A DNA stretch of 64,000 nucleotides from Sphingomonas sp. UV9. GTDB lineage: Bacteria > Pseudomonadota > Alphaproteobacteria > Sphingomonadales > Sphingomonadaceae. The stretch spans positions 56,202 to 120,201 of the forward strand of contig NZ_SCIN01000005.1 of assembly GCF_004101245.1 (NCBI RefSeq), in the 5' to 3' direction. Shown here piece after piece: positions 44,235 to 53,367 of the stretch. Each line of letters begins with the position of its first letter. Position 1 is the stretch's first letter. The notes below the pieces were generated by a model, which did not search any database, was not told where the DNA came from, and was given only the letters and a program-made list of their open reading frames with translations. The position numbers and the translations under genes were made by a program.

Positions 44235-46430
44235 ATGAATAGTGTCACCCCCAGCCTTTCGCGTTTCCCGGATGCGGATACACCGCTGCTCAACGACGTG
44301 CCGGACGAGACCAAGGGTCCGATCGATCTGCGCGCCGTATGGTCGGCAGCCTATCGCAACCGCGTCAAGCTGCTCATCACGGTCATCGTGGCGATGCTGC
44401 TCGGCCTGCTCATCACGTTCCTGAGCACGCCGATCTTTCGGGCCGACGCGCTCATCCAGATCGACCAGCAGGCGGCACAGATCCTGGCGGGTACCGATGT
44501 CGAACCGAGTGAATCGATCCTCGACGGCGACCGGTTTCTCCAGACCCAGATCGACGTGATCAAGAGCCGCACGCTGGCGCGCCAGGTCGCGGAATCGATC
44601 GGTCTCTACCGGAACAACAGCTTCCTCGAGAAGATGCACATCACCCCCGCGGCCGAGCCGCGGGGGTCCTACAATCTCGTCCAGACGCGTCGCGAACAGA
44701 TCATCGATGCGCTCCAGAAGAATCTCGACGTCGAGCTTCCGGTCGACTCGCGGATCGTGACGATCTCGTTCTCGAGCCCCGACCGCCAGCTGTCGGCGCA
44801 GGTCGCCAACAGCTTTGCCGACAGCTTCATCGTCAGCAACATCCAGCGCAAGTTCAACACTTCCGCCTATGCGCGCCGCTTCCTCGAGGGGCAGCTCGGC
44901 CAGACCCGCCAGCGCCTGGAGGAATCCGAGCGTGCCCAGATCGCCTATGCGCGCTCCGCCGGGCTGATCGACGCAAGTTCGGGCTCGTCCGAGGGCCAGT
45001 CCTCGGGACCGAAATCCCTGACGACGGCAAATCTGATCCAGCTGAACCAGGCCTATTCGCAGGCCGTCAGCAACCGCATCATGGCCGAGCAGCGGTGGCG
45101 TGAAGCATCGGGAACAGCGCCGCTGAACCAGCCCGAAGTCCTGAGCAACGCTGCGATCCAGGTCCTGATCCAGGAGCGTGCCAAGGCACAGGCCGAATAC
45201 GCCCAGAACGCCAAGCGCTATCTGTCGGGCTATCCCGGCCAGACCCAGGCCGCGGCGCAGATCGAGACGCTCAACAACCAGATCTCTCGCCTCGCGAGCG
45301 GCATCCGGGACGGCGTCCGCCAGCAATATCAGATCGCCTTGAGCCAGGAGAAGGCGCTCGAGCGCGATCTCGACAAGCTGAAGGGGACGACGCTCACCGA
45401 GCAGGGTCGTGGCGTCCGGGCCAACATCCTGCGTCGCGAAGTCGATACCAACCGCGCCCTCTATGACGCGCTGCTGCAGCGCTACAAGGGCGTGAGCGCA
45501 ACCGCAGGCGTGTCGTCGAACAACGTCTCGATCATCGACCGCGCCGATCCGCCGATCGGTCCCGTGTCGCCGCGACTGTTGCTCAACCTTGCACTGGCAC
45601 TGTTCACCGGCCTGTTGCTCGGCGTCGGCTATGTCGTGCTCCGCGAGCATTTCGACGATGCGATCCGCTCGTCGGAGGATGTCGAGACCGAACTCGGCAC
45701 GAGCATGATCGGGCTCGTGCCGATGCTCGCCGCAGGCCAGAGCCCCAACACCGAGTTGCAGAAGGCGCGCTCGGAGACGTCGGAGGCCTATTACGCGCTA
45801 CGTGCGGCACTCGAGCTGGCAACGCCGACCGGCGCGCCGCACAGCCTGATGGTGACCAGCACGGGGCCCTCGGAAGGCAAGTCGACCACCTCCTATGCGC
45901 TCGCCCGCGGGTTCGCACAGATTGGTCGCCGCGTGATCCTGATCGATGCCGACATGCGCAAGCCGGCCCAGCATCGCAATCTGGAGCTGCCCAACAAGTT
46001 CGGCCTGGCCAACCTGCTGGCACGCCAGGCGACGCTGCAGGAAGTGCTGCAGCATACGGCCACGCCGAACCTCGACTTCATCTCGGCCGGCCCCCTGCCC
46101 GTCAATCCTGCCGAGCTGATCGCCGGATCCGGGCTGGCGACGCTGATCGATCAGATCAAGGACGATTACGACATCATCCTGGTCGACGCCCCGCCGGTGC
46201 TGGGCCTCGCCGATGCGCCGACGCTCGCGTCGCATGTCGATGCGACCCTGTTCGTGGTCCAGGCCAACCATGCCCGCGGTCGCCAGGCACGGATCGCCCT
46301 GACCCGGCTCAAGGCCGCGCGCGCCTATGTGGTCGGTGCGCTGCTGACGAAGTTCGATGCCAAGGTGATCGGGCATTCGACCGACTACGGCTATTCGTAC
46401 AGCTATGGTCAAACCGATCCGCGGAGCTGA
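44235..46430 (+). CDS. Polysaccharide co-polymerase / BY-kinase (Wzc-type)
   Basis: A 731-residue protein. Residues about 45-70 form the first membrane helix, followed by the Wzz domain, long coiled-coil helices (about 190-400), a GNVR-type segment and a second membrane helix (about 440-465). The cytoplasmic kinase has Walker A GPSEGKST (about 543-550), A' ILIDADMRKP and B ILVDAPPVLGLAD. The C-terminus has a small tyrosine cluster (DYGYSYSYGQ). It regulates chain length and export with Wza by cyclic autophosphorylation. The tail holds fewer tyrosines than the left-end paralogue. Confidence 0.94.
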   Translation: MNSVTPSLSRFPDADTPLLNDVPDETKGPIDLRAVWSAAYRNRVKLLITVIVAMLLGLLITFLSTPIFRADALIQIDQQAAQILAGTDVEPSESILDGDRFLQTQIDVIKSRTLARQVAESIGLYRNNSFLEKMHITPAAEPRGSYNLVQTRREQIIDALQKNLDVELPVDSRIVTISFSSPDRQLSAQVANSFADSFIVSNIQRKFNTSAYARRFLEGQLGQTRQRLEESERAQIAYARSAGLIDASSGSSEGQSSGPKSLTTANLIQLNQAYSQAVSNRIMAEQRWREASGTAPLNQPEVLSNAAIQVLIQERAKAQAEYAQNAKRYLSGYPGQTQAAAQIETLNNQISRLASGIRDGVRQQYQIALSQEKALERDLDKLKGTTLTEQGRGVRANILRREVDTNRALYDALLQRYKGVSATAGVSSNNVSIIDRADPPIGPVSPRLLLNLALALFTGLLLGVGYVVLREHFDDAIRSSEDVETELGTSMIGLVPMLAAGQSPNTELQKARSETSEAYYALRAALELATPTGAPHSLMVTSTGPSEGKSTTSYALARGFAQIGRRVILIDADMRKPAQHRNLELPNKFGLANLLARQATLQEVLQHTATPNLDFISAGPLPVNPAELIAGSGLATLIDQIKDDYDIILVDAPPVLGLADAPTLASHVDATLFVVQANHARGRQARIALTRLKAARAYVVGALLTKFDAKVIGHSTDYGYSYSYGQTDPRS

Positions 46431-46434
46431 ACGC

Positions 46435-47703
46435 ATGCCGCAGACCGGTGAAACCATCCGCGAGACGCCCGGCCAGTCGGCTGCGACAACGGGCGGGAGG
46501 ACGACGAGCAAAGCGGGCCGCATAGCCCGGACGCTCGTCGCCGTTTTGCTGGGAACCGGACTGTGCTGGCAGATCAGCGCTGCCAGCGTCGCGACGCTGG
46601 CAGCGCGATCCTCCGATCCCCGCCTGCTGGCGGCGACGGGATCGGCCGCGCATCCCCAGGCCGGGTCGATCATGGCACAGAGCCTGTTGGCAGCCGGGCA
46701 AAGCGCGCCGGCAGCCGCGCTCGCCCGGTCCATCCTGCTGGTCGATCCGACCAACGACCGGGCCATGCGCGTGCTCGGGCTCGCGACCGAAGCGCTCGGA
46801 CAGCGCGATCGCGGCGCGATGATCATGCGTCAGGCAGCCGCGCTCGGCTGGCGCGATACGCCGACGCAATTATGGGTCCTGCGCGATGCCGTCATGCGCG
46901 ACGACTATGTCACCGTTATCCAGCGCGCCGACGCGCTGGCACGCCGCAACCGGTCGGGCGAGCTGACCCAGCCGCTGTTCCGTGCCGCGATCACCGAGCC
47001 TCACCTGCGCGGCGCGCTTGCCGACAGCCTCGGCGACAAGCCGATGTGGCGCGGTGCGTTCTTTGCCGATATCCGCCAGAACCTGCCGGCGACCTCGACC
47101 GCGGGCATGGAAGCATTGTTCCGCGACATGAAGGCGCGCGGTCAGACGATCGGGCCGATCGAATGGCTGAGCTATGCCGAGCGCCTGATCGATCTCGGCC
47201 AGTTCCAGCGGGCCCGACAGGTCTGGGCGAGCGCCTTCAAGGTCGCCGCGAGCCGGTTGTCGACAATTCCGTACGACGGCAACTTCGCACTCGCGGCTGC
47301 ACGGCCCAACGACGCACCGACCAGCCGGTTCGAGTGGGTCTTCAATCCCGACCTCGCAATGACCTTCGCCGAAGGTCCGGGCGGGTCGTCGCTGACGATC
47401 CCCACCGACATCGCGGGCGGTACGCCGCTCGCTTCGCAGGTGGTGATCCTGCCGGCCGGCGAGCATACCCTGACCGCGCGGATCGACGGGTCGCCAAGCG
47501 CCGCTGCTGCCGGATGGACGATCACCTGCCTGCCGTCCAAGCAGATCCTGCCACGCCGCCTCGCGCGCGGGGCCAGCGACGAATTGTCCAGCGTGACGTT
47601 CGACGTACCGGGCGACGGCTGTGGCGCGCAACAGCTCGCACTGATGACACGCGACCGGCTGGATGCGCAATCGGTTACGATCGGCGACGTCCGCATCCGC
47701 TGA
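46435..47703 (+). CDS. TPR-like membrane-anchored protein of EPS locus
   Basis: A 422-residue paralogue of the protein at 908-2245, in the same place after a BY-kinase. It has a hydrophilic N-terminus, one membrane segment (about 30-55), a helical repeat region with TPR-like pattern (about 80-280) and a beta-rich C-terminal part with 'ILPAGEHTLTARIDG'. ATG 46435 has GGAG 8-9 bases upstream; an earlier in-frame ATG lies within the kinase gene. Repeated co-occurrence with Wzc suggests a role in assembly or export. The molecular role is unknown. Confidence 0.8.
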   Translation: MPQTGETIRETPGQSAATTGGRTTSKAGRIARTLVAVLLGTGLCWQISAASVATLAARSSDPRLLAATGSAAHPQAGSIMAQSLLAAGQSAPAAALARSILLVDPTNDRAMRVLGLATEALGQRDRGAMIMRQAAALGWRDTPTQLWVLRDAVMRDDYVTVIQRADALARRNRSGELTQPLFRAAITEPHLRGALADSLGDKPMWRGAFFADIRQNLPATSTAGMEALFRDMKARGQTIGPIEWLSYAERLIDLGQFQRARQVWASAFKVAASRLSTIPYDGNFALAAARPNDAPTSRFEWVFNPDLAMTFAEGPGGSSLTIPTDIAGGTPLASQVVILPAGEHTLTARIDGSPSAAAAGWTITCLPSKQILPRRLARGASDELSSVTFDVPGDGCGAQQLALMTRDRLDAQSVTIGDVRIR

Positions 47704-47717
47704 CCCGGTGGCTCCAT

Positions 47718-47749
47718 TACCGGCCCCGCACCGCTCTGACGGGCGGTAA
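47718..47749. terminator. Possible hairpin between convergent genes
   Basis: TTACCG (47718-47723) can pair with CGGTAA (47744-47749), or ACCGC (47730-47734) with GCGGT (47743-47747). It lies in the 54-bp gap between convergent stops. There is no T-run. Confidence 0.3.
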
Positions 47750-47757
47750 CGGTCGGC

Positions 47758-48774
47758 CTATTTGGCGTGGACGGGGGGATTGATCACCAGCGCGGCCTTG
47801 CGGCGCTTGCGACCCAGGAGGCGAAGCAGGTTTCGCTCGATCAGCCGATAGGAGAGATAGCCGACGGCGATCGCGAACACCGATATCAGCGGCACACCGA
47901 CCGCGGTCGACAGGTTCGGCGCCATCACCGAGGCGACCTTGCAGACGAACGATATCGCGATCACGTGGACGAGATAGATCGAATAGGACGCATTGCCGAG
48001 TTCCGGCAGCACGGTACCCGAATAGGGTCTGCGGAAATCGGCATAGAGCGCGAGCGAGACCAGCGCGGCCGACGGTACCCCGAAAGCCCAGACCCGCCAC
48101 GCCGCACCGCTCATCGGCAGGGTCAGCAGGACGAGAACACAGCCGAGCAGCATCCAGGGGAACAGCCGGCGATCATAGAGGAACGTGCCGATCGTCATCC
48201 CGAACACGAACTCGATCATGATCGGATTCTGCAGGAAGAAGGACGTTCCCCGCCCCGACAGGACGAGCGCGAGCATGACGAACGCGGCCGTCGCCCAGGC
48301 CCGCTTGGTCAACGCCATCGACGCTGCGGCGACGGCATAGAACAACACTTCGTATTCGAGCGTCCAGCCGACGTTCAATACCGGATAGGTCTCCGGCCCG
48401 TTGACCCACGACACGAACAGCAGCGACTGGAGAAGGTGCCAGGGTCCCGATACCTCGTTTCGCGCCAGCCCCGGGATATGCGTCAGGGCAAACGTGGCGG
48501 CGGTCATGATCCAGTACATCGGGACGATCCGCTCGACTCGGCGCTTCACGAACACCGACGCCGTCGTCTCCCGGCTCGAGCCGATAAAGACGATGATGAA
48601 GCCCGATATCACGAAGAACAGGTCGACCCCGTAGACACCCAGTTCAAGTAACGGATAGGGGTCGCTGCCTCCGAAATAGGATATCGTCGTGATCTGCGCG
48701 TGATAGGCGACGACGACGGCAGCAGCGATGAACCGCAATATCTGGATACGCAGGAATGTACGCTTGTCTTGCAC
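47758..48774 (-). CDS. Acyltransferase-3 family membrane protein
   Basis: A 338-residue protein with about ten membrane helices and the motifs 'QILRFIAAAVVVAYHAQ', 'GVDLFFVISGFIIVF' and 'FVKRRVERIVPMYW', all typical of acyltransferase-3 (OafA/ExoZ-like) proteins. It has no C-terminal SGNH domain. Predicted to acylate (acetyl or similar) a polysaccharide sugar at the membrane. The stand-alone SGNH gene starts 18 bp away on the other strand and could supply the missing periplasmic half; this is inference. Confidence 0.9.
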   Translation of the reverse strand: MQDKRTFLRIQILRFIAAAVVVAYHAQITTISYFGGSDPYPLLELGVYGVDLFFVISGFIIVFIGSSRETTASVFVKRRVERIVPMYWIMTAATFALTHIPGLARNEVSGPWHLLQSLLFVSWVNGPETYPVLNVGWTLEYEVLFYAVAAASMALTKRAWATAAFVMLALVLSGRGTSFFLQNPIMIEFVFGMTIGTFLYDRRLFPWMLLGCVLVLLTLPMSGAAWRVWAFGVPSAALVSLALYADFRRPYSGTVLPELGNASYSIYLVHVIAISFVCKVASVMAPNLSTAVGVPLISVFAIAVGYLSYRLIERNLLRLLGRKRRKAALVINPPVHAK

Positions 48775-48792
48775 TGCTAGCGGATCCGAATT

Positions 48793-49548
48793 ATGAAGGG
48801 ATGTGAGCCCTTCGGGTATGCAAAGACCGGAATGGGGGCAACGGAGGCGATCGACATAATATTCCGTGTTTACCGTAGGCTAGGTCGGGGATCTGCCATC
48901 GCGAAGGCCGCTTGGCTTGCCACCGGCCTTGGCCTCGCCGCTGCGACCGGATCCGCATCAGCACTATCGCCATACATCAAATCGCAGCGCGACCAAGTGG
49001 TGTTCGTGGGCGACAGTATCACTTTCGGGCAGGGATCTTCGGACCCAGCCACTAAATCCCGACCTGCGCTTTTCGAGCAACGGTTCGGGACGAAAGTCGA
49101 TGTCGTGAACAAGGGGATCAACGGCATAACGCTAGGGTCGATCGCCGGAATCAACGATATCGGCGCGATCAAACGACCGGGCGTCCGCAACGTCGCGATC
49201 GTGCTTGCAGGCTCGAACGACCTCGAACAGGGCGACAAGGCGCCTGCGCTGTACGGCACCTTGCGGACCTATGTGACGGGCCTGAAAGCGAGCGGCTGGA
49301 AGGTCGCCGTCGGGACCATCCTGGCGCGCCATTTCCCGCCCGACAAGGAACGCGAACGCCTTGCGCTCAATGCGATGATCAAGTCCGGCGAGATCGCGGC
49401 CGCAGGGATCGTCGTGATCGATTATGCCCGCGCGCAGGACAAGGGCGGGATTCCGCTGGCGGATCCCGTACATCCCGACGACACCGGTTTCGTCACGATG
49501 GCCGCGCTCGAACGCCCGGTGATCCTGCGCCTGCTGCGATCGAAGTAA
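48793..49548 (+). CDS. Exported SGNH/GDSL hydrolase
   Basis: A 251-residue protein with block I GDSITFG (Ser75), block III 'LAGSNDL' and block V 'DPVHPDD', a full SGNH set. A hydrophobic segment (about 40-60) ending ASA suggests export. The ATG at 48793 lies only 18 bp from the divergent gene start, so ATG 48832 or another start may be real; neither has a clear ribosome-binding site. It likely removes or transfers acyl groups on the polysaccharide, perhaps together with the acyltransferase encoded divergently. Confidence 0.82.
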   Translation: MKGCEPFGYAKTGMGATEAIDIIFRVYRRLGRGSAIAKAAWLATGLGLAAATGSASALSPYIKSQRDQVVFVGDSITFGQGSSDPATKSRPALFEQRFGTKVDVVNKGINGITLGSIAGINDIGAIKRPGVRNVAIVLAGSNDLEQGDKAPALYGTLRTYVTGLKASGWKVAVGTILARHFPPDKERERLALNAMIKSGEIAAAGIVVIDYARAQDKGGIPLADPVHPDDTGFVTMAALERPVILRLLRSK

Positions 49549-49686
49549 TCGAGCGCTGCGGACTATCGGGTGTGACGATCGCCGATGTGCCCCCGCCGGT
49601 CGACCTCGATAGTTGCACTTGCCAGCGCCTTTTGGGATGACCTGGGCATCACGATCCGAGGCAAGGTTTGGCAAGGCGAAGTACGC

Positions 49687-49830
49687 CTAGACCTTGCCGT
49701 TCGCCAGATCGGCGTACCGACGGGCGAGTTCGAGATGCGCGGCTTTCGCACATCCGTCGCTGGTCATTCCCGCGATGGACCGCTCCTCGGCAGCCCTGGC
49801 GACATAATATTGGCGATCGTTTTCTGGCAT
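49687..49830 (-). CDS. Small hypothetical protein, 47 aa
   Basis: An open frame of 47 residues beginning MPENDRQYYVARAAEE and ending 'HLELARRYADLANGKV'. Residue pattern (Tyr-Tyr, AAEE, HLELA.RY) is that of short cytoplasmic helical proteins frequent in sphingomonads and caulobacters. ATG 49830 is the only possible start, since a stop lies ten codons upstream. The ribosome-binding site is weak. It stands alone in a 510-bp gap. Function unknown. Confidence 0.55.
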   Translation of the reverse strand: MPENDRQYYVARAAEERSIAGMTSDGCAKAAHLELARRYADLANGKV

Positions 49831-50058
49831 GGGGTTTGGCCGAAAATCCTTGAAATCGATGCGTCAAAAGCTGCACCGAGATCTTTGTATCGCCGGTAAG
49901 TCGCGGAATACATGGTATATATGTACGTGTTTCAGAGTAGATTCCGATGGCACCCCCTCAGGTCCGGTCACGTTTTGCAGGACAGCCGAGCCCCGCTGTC
50001 CTGCCGTTTCGACACGGAAATCGCCGATCTGACCGCAGCCCGGACGACCTGACGTCGC
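49831..50058. other. Intergenic region, nothing recognised
   Basis: About 228 bp between the small protein start and the rhamnosyltransferase-like gene stop. It has a short AT-rich part near 49900-49930 and no recognisable gene. With 49549-49686 it forms the flanks of the small gene. Confidence 0.4.
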
Positions 50059-51069
50059 TCAGGCCTGTCGCTCGGCGCGATCGCGCTGCCGCCAGTAGAA
50101 GGGTTGCATCGACAGGCGCTGCTTCCAGCGGTTCGACAATTTGGCCTCGCGGCTGCCCATCTTGTAGCCGGCATATTTGGCGAAGGTGCGCGTGACCGCC
50201 GACGGCAGTTGCAGCGGGTCGTGCCGCGCGAGATAGCTGAGTTCCGAGCGGATGAAACGAAGCCCCTCCCCCTCGGCCGTGCCGAAGGTGTCGAGCAGCC
50301 AGCGATTGCGACCGTGGAACACGCCTACGTCGAAATACCGGCGGAATTCCTCTGCGATCGTATAGCCGTGGCTGTGGATCACCTCCGCGTCACCGCGATA
50401 GGCGATCCGCCAACCGTTGATCAGCATCTGTCCCGCGACCAGCTGGTCCTCCGCGAAGAAGGCATCCTCGGGGAAGCCACCCACCGCCGCCAGCGCCGCA
50501 GTGCGATAGGCGGCGAAGGAATCCGAACAGAATACCGTCTTCACGCCGCTTCGCGCGCGATCCTCGAGCGACCGCGTTTCCGATGCCGGGGGATAGTTGG
50601 TCAGTCGGGCATGCCGCTCGATACCGCGCGCGACGGTACGTGGCAGCTGCCGCCCATAGGCCATGCCGACCTGTGGGTCAGCAAAGGCGTCGACCAGTCG
50701 GGCGATCGTATCCGGCGCCTGCGGAATGGCATCCTGAGTCAACATGACGACGATATCGGCCTCGGGCCGCATCTCGACCGCGCGCTGCCGGGTCCCGCCG
50801 TGATTAAACGTGCGGCGCTCGATGCCCACGACCGTCGCACCAAAGGCGCGGAATGCCGCGCAGCTGTCGTCGTCGGATTCGGAATCGACGATCAAAAACT
50901 GTTCGGGCGCGAGCCCCTGCCCCGCCAGCGCCGGCAACAGTGCGCCCAGATAGGCGCCGGCATTGAGCGTCGGGATGACCACCGACACGCGTGCCGGATC
51001 GATCGTCCACTGCTGGGTTCCGGGCTGAGTTGCGGTTTCGGACACGGGAAAGGCCGGATCAGAAGGCAT
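50059..51069 (-). CDS. GT2-family glycosyltransferase, probable rhamnosyltransferase
   Basis: A 336-residue GT-A enzyme with 'VSVVIPTLNAGAYLGALLPAL' (28-48), the acidic 'VDSESDDDS' and the segment RRTFNHGGTRQ. The F-N-H-G-G-T-R motif is characteristic of rhamnosyltransferases using dTDP-L-rhamnose, which the rml genes here would supply. Later motifs include 'FFAEDQLVAGQ' (ED acid/base) and an HSHGYT-containing end. It overlaps the upstream priming transferase gene by 11 bp and so probably acts early on the same lipid-linked unit. Confidence 0.88.
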   Translation of the reverse strand: MPSDPAFPVSETATQPGTQQWTIDPARVSVVIPTLNAGAYLGALLPALAGQGLAPEQFLIVDSESDDDSCAAFRAFGATVVGIERRTFNHGGTRQRAVEMRPEADIVVMLTQDAIPQAPDTIARLVDAFADPQVGMAYGRQLPRTVARGIERHARLTNYPPASETRSLEDRARSGVKTVFCSDSFAAYRTAALAAVGGFPEDAFFAEDQLVAGQMLINGWRIAYRGDAEVIHSHGYTIAEEFRRYFDVGVFHGRNRWLLDTFGTAEGEGLRFIRSELSYLARHDPLQLPSAVTRTFAKYAGYKMGSREAKLSNRWKQRLSMQPFYWRQRDRAERQA

Positions 51070-52474
51070 TGTCGTGCCTGATGACGAAGATGGTCCTGAA
51101 CAAAATCCACATATCCTTACCCATCGACCAGTCGCGCAGATATTCGAGATCGGACGACAGCCTGTTCGTCAAGTCTGCGGTCAGCACCGTCGCCCCGCGA
51201 AAGCCGCGGACCTGCGCGAGCCCGGTCACGCCCGGCTTGACCGCATGGCGATGCCGATAGCGCGCATCGATCTCCCAATAGAGCTGCTCGGCCGCGCGGG
51301 CCGACAACGCATGCGGCCGCGGCCCGACCATGCTCATGTCACCACGCAGCACGTTGATCAGCTGGGGCAATTCGTCGATGCTGTTGCGCCGGATGAACTG
51401 GCCGATCCGGGTCACGCGACTGTCGCTCCGGGTCGTCAGCACGCTGGCCGTCGCATCGCACTGGTCGTCGAACATGCTGCGGAACTTGAGCATCATGAAC
51501 AGCGTGTTGTCGCGGCCGATCCGCTGCTGCCGGAAAAGGACGGCGCCGGGGGATTCGAGGCGGATGGCGATCGCGATGCCGACCAGCAACGGCGACAGCA
51601 GCAGCAACGCGATCGCCGAGACGACGATGTCGAAGAGCCGCTTCATGATGCGGTCGCGCAGATGCAGCGGCCCGGCCGACACCACCAGCGTCCGGTGGTT
51701 ATGATAATGGCTGACGCCGATCATGCCGATGCGATCGACCTCGGGCGTGAGGATCTCGCCGTCGACCGCCATGCTCTTCAGCACATGCGCCCACGCGACC
51801 ACGCGGTCGTCGCGGCATGCAATCACCACGCGATCGGCATGCGCGACGAGCTTGGCGAGCCGGTGATATTCGAGCGGATCCTCGGTTGCCGGATCGAACC
51901 CGATCTGGGCGGCATCGAGGATCATGCCATGCGACGGCGCAGTCCAGGCGATGCCGTCGACCACGACGACCGTACTGAACGGCGTCCCTCCCAGGCGGCG
52001 CAGCATGATCCGACCCAAGATCAGCCGTTCGCCGATGATCAGTCCGACCGCGCTCAACGTGCCGGTCCAGAAGACAAAGCGGGAAAACGCCGCGCCGACC
52101 TTGAAGGAATAGGCGATGATCAGCATCGCCGCGGCCGCAAACGCGATCGCCCGGATCGCGGTGAACGCGCCGACCCGCGGATCGCGCAGGACTGCGCCGT
52201 TATACGATCCGTTGATCGCCGCGACCCAGAGATAGATCGGCAAGAGCACGCTCAGCATCGTCGTGCCGTGGAGCGTGGACCATGTGCCGAGATACAGCAG
52301 ATTGGCGAACAGAAATCCCAAGCCGATCGCAATGACGTCGGCACCCGCCAACGCCGCGTAACAGCGGATCCGTCGCGTCTCCATATTTTTGACCGAGATC
52401 AGCGAGTCTGGAAGGATCAAGGATTCTGCAGCGTTGGCGACGCTGTCGTAGCGACGATTGCTCTGGATATTCAT
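51059..52474 (-). CDS. Polyprenyl-phosphate glycosylphosphotransferase (priming enzyme)
   Basis: A 471-residue protein with four to five N-terminal membrane helices, a central Rossmann-like region and the C-terminal sugar-transferase domain ('KRLFDIVVSAIALLLLSPLL', 'KFRSMFDDQCDA', 'RRNSIDELPQLINVLRGDMSMVGPRPHAL', 'PGVTGLAQVRGFRG'). The wording of these motifs recalls the GelB/SpsB/WcaJ type that loads glucose-1-phosphate on undecaprenyl phosphate. That is recollection of the family, not a search result. It is the second priming enzyme of the window and the outermost gene of the EPS region. M31 is an alternative start. Confidence 0.9.
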   Translation of the reverse strand: MNIQSNRRYDSVANAAESLILPDSLISVKNMETRRIRCYAALAGADVIAIGLGFLFANLLYLGTWSTLHGTTMLSVLLPIYLWVAAINGSYNGAVLRDPRVGAFTAIRAIAFAAAAMLIIAYSFKVGAAFSRFVFWTGTLSAVGLIIGERLILGRIMLRRLGGTPFSTVVVVDGIAWTAPSHGMILDAAQIGFDPATEDPLEYHRLAKLVAHADRVVIACRDDRVVAWAHVLKSMAVDGEILTPEVDRIGMIGVSHYHNHRTLVVSAGPLHLRDRIMKRLFDIVVSAIALLLLSPLLVGIAIAIRLESPGAVLFRQQRIGRDNTLFMMLKFRSMFDDQCDATASVLTTRSDSRVTRIGQFIRRNSIDELPQLINVLRGDMSMVGPRPHALSARAAEQLYWEIDARYRHRHAVKPGVTGLAQVRGFRGATVLTADLTNRLSSDLEYLRDWSMGKDMWILFRTIFVIRHDNAF

Positions 52475-52687
52475 CTAATCTGTTCCGGTGGACCGTTTGA
52501 GTGGCTTGCCCGCCAGCGCTGGCCTATGCCACGGATAAACGACAACCGTTAGTCTCGATGCAGTCGGCTAGGGTGCCGGTCAGCGTATATTCGGACGCGA
52601 TGCCAATCGGCATCAGTAGTCGATCGGGCTTTTTCCGTGCGTGCGCAGGAGGTCGTTCAAAGGCTTCTGCGCCCAGCGCCGTAAGCC

Positions 52688-52860
52688 GATGCGCTGCTGC
52701 ATCACTCGGATCAGGCAGCCAATATACTAGCGAGCAGTTCCAGCGGCTGATTGCCGTCAATGGCGCCACCTGCTCGATGAGCCGATCCGGCAACGTCTGG
52801 GACAATGCTGCGATGGTGAGCTTCTTTTTCTTGCTGAAGACCGAACGGGTCGACCTGCCA
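52688..52860 (+). pseudogene. IS3-family transposase (OrfB) fragment
   Basis: The reading DALLHHSDQ continues, after one missing base near 52714, as GSQYTSEQFQRL and then 'CSMSRSGNVWDNAAMVSFFFLLKTER'. This is the well-known end of the DDE domain of IS3-group OrfB. The catalytic Glu expected in 'AMESF' is Val here, the frame is shifted, and both ends of the gene are absent, so it is a relic. It lies at the border between the EPS region and plasmid backbone. Between 52475 and 52687 nothing else was recognised. Confidence 0.8.
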
Positions 52861-52874
52861 AATAACCGCCCAGC

Positions 52875-53258
52875 TTACCGCACTTTTCCGCGCCATGGCT
52901 TTATCTCCTGCCGGTCAAGCTCGCCCCAGACCATTCGCATGTCCTGAGACGATGCACTTGCCCGCAACAGCATCAACGTTTCGATCTGAACGGCGTTCGG
53001 TATTGGCGGCTCCGGCTGCACTTGGGCGCTTGCGCTATTACCGGTATCAGCGAGCTGATCGCGCAGCTCGTCCAGCGTTTCGCCCATGTCGATCATGGCC
53101 ACGCGGATGCTTGCAAGTTCTTCCTCAACCCGGTCGGTCTGGTCGAGCCTGTCCCGAATGAAGGCGGCGAGGCCGATGCCCCGGCTTTCGGCCTCGGCGG
53201 CGTAAACAAGCGCCTGACCCTCCCTTAATCGGACTTTGATGGAATCTGACAGCTTCAC
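52875..53258 (-). CDS. RHH/coiled-coil plasmid protein (mobilisation or partition type)
   Basis: A 127-residue protein. The N-terminus (LSDSIKVRLREGQALVYAAEAESRGIGLAAFIRDRL) has the beta-helix-helix pattern of ribbon-helix-helix DNA-binding proteins. A short coiled coil follows (about 45-70), then a Pro-rich linker and a helical end (IETLMLLRASAS). GTG 53258 has GGAGG four bases upstream; an earlier GTG at 53273 overlaps that site and is less likely. MobC-like accessory proteins of plasmid mobilisation look similar. The 11-bp repeat arrays lie 290-470 bp upstream and may be its binding sites. Function is not proven. Confidence 0.6.
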   Translation of the reverse strand: MKLSDSIKVRLREGQALVYAAEAESRGIGLAAFIRDRLDQTDRVEEELASIRVAMIDMGETLDELRDQLADTGNSASAQVQPEPPIPNAVQIETLMLLRASASSQDMRMVWGELDRQEIKPWRGKVR

Positions 53259-53367
53259 GACGCCTCCTACCACAGACCGGACCCCAAATAGCCTGTTTTA
53301 TATCAATGTTTCTAATGGCTTGTGCGTAACTAGGGTCCGCTTAGGGTCCAGCATTCCTACCGATATC

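Noticed and set aside
44172..45650. 492-codon frame on the minus strand
   Set aside because: It is antisense to the BY-kinase gene, whose motifs are unambiguous.
48853..49811. Shared 12-mer CGACATAATATT near 48856 and 49800
   Set aside because: Only two copies, no symmetry, and one lies within the small gene; chance similarity is likely.
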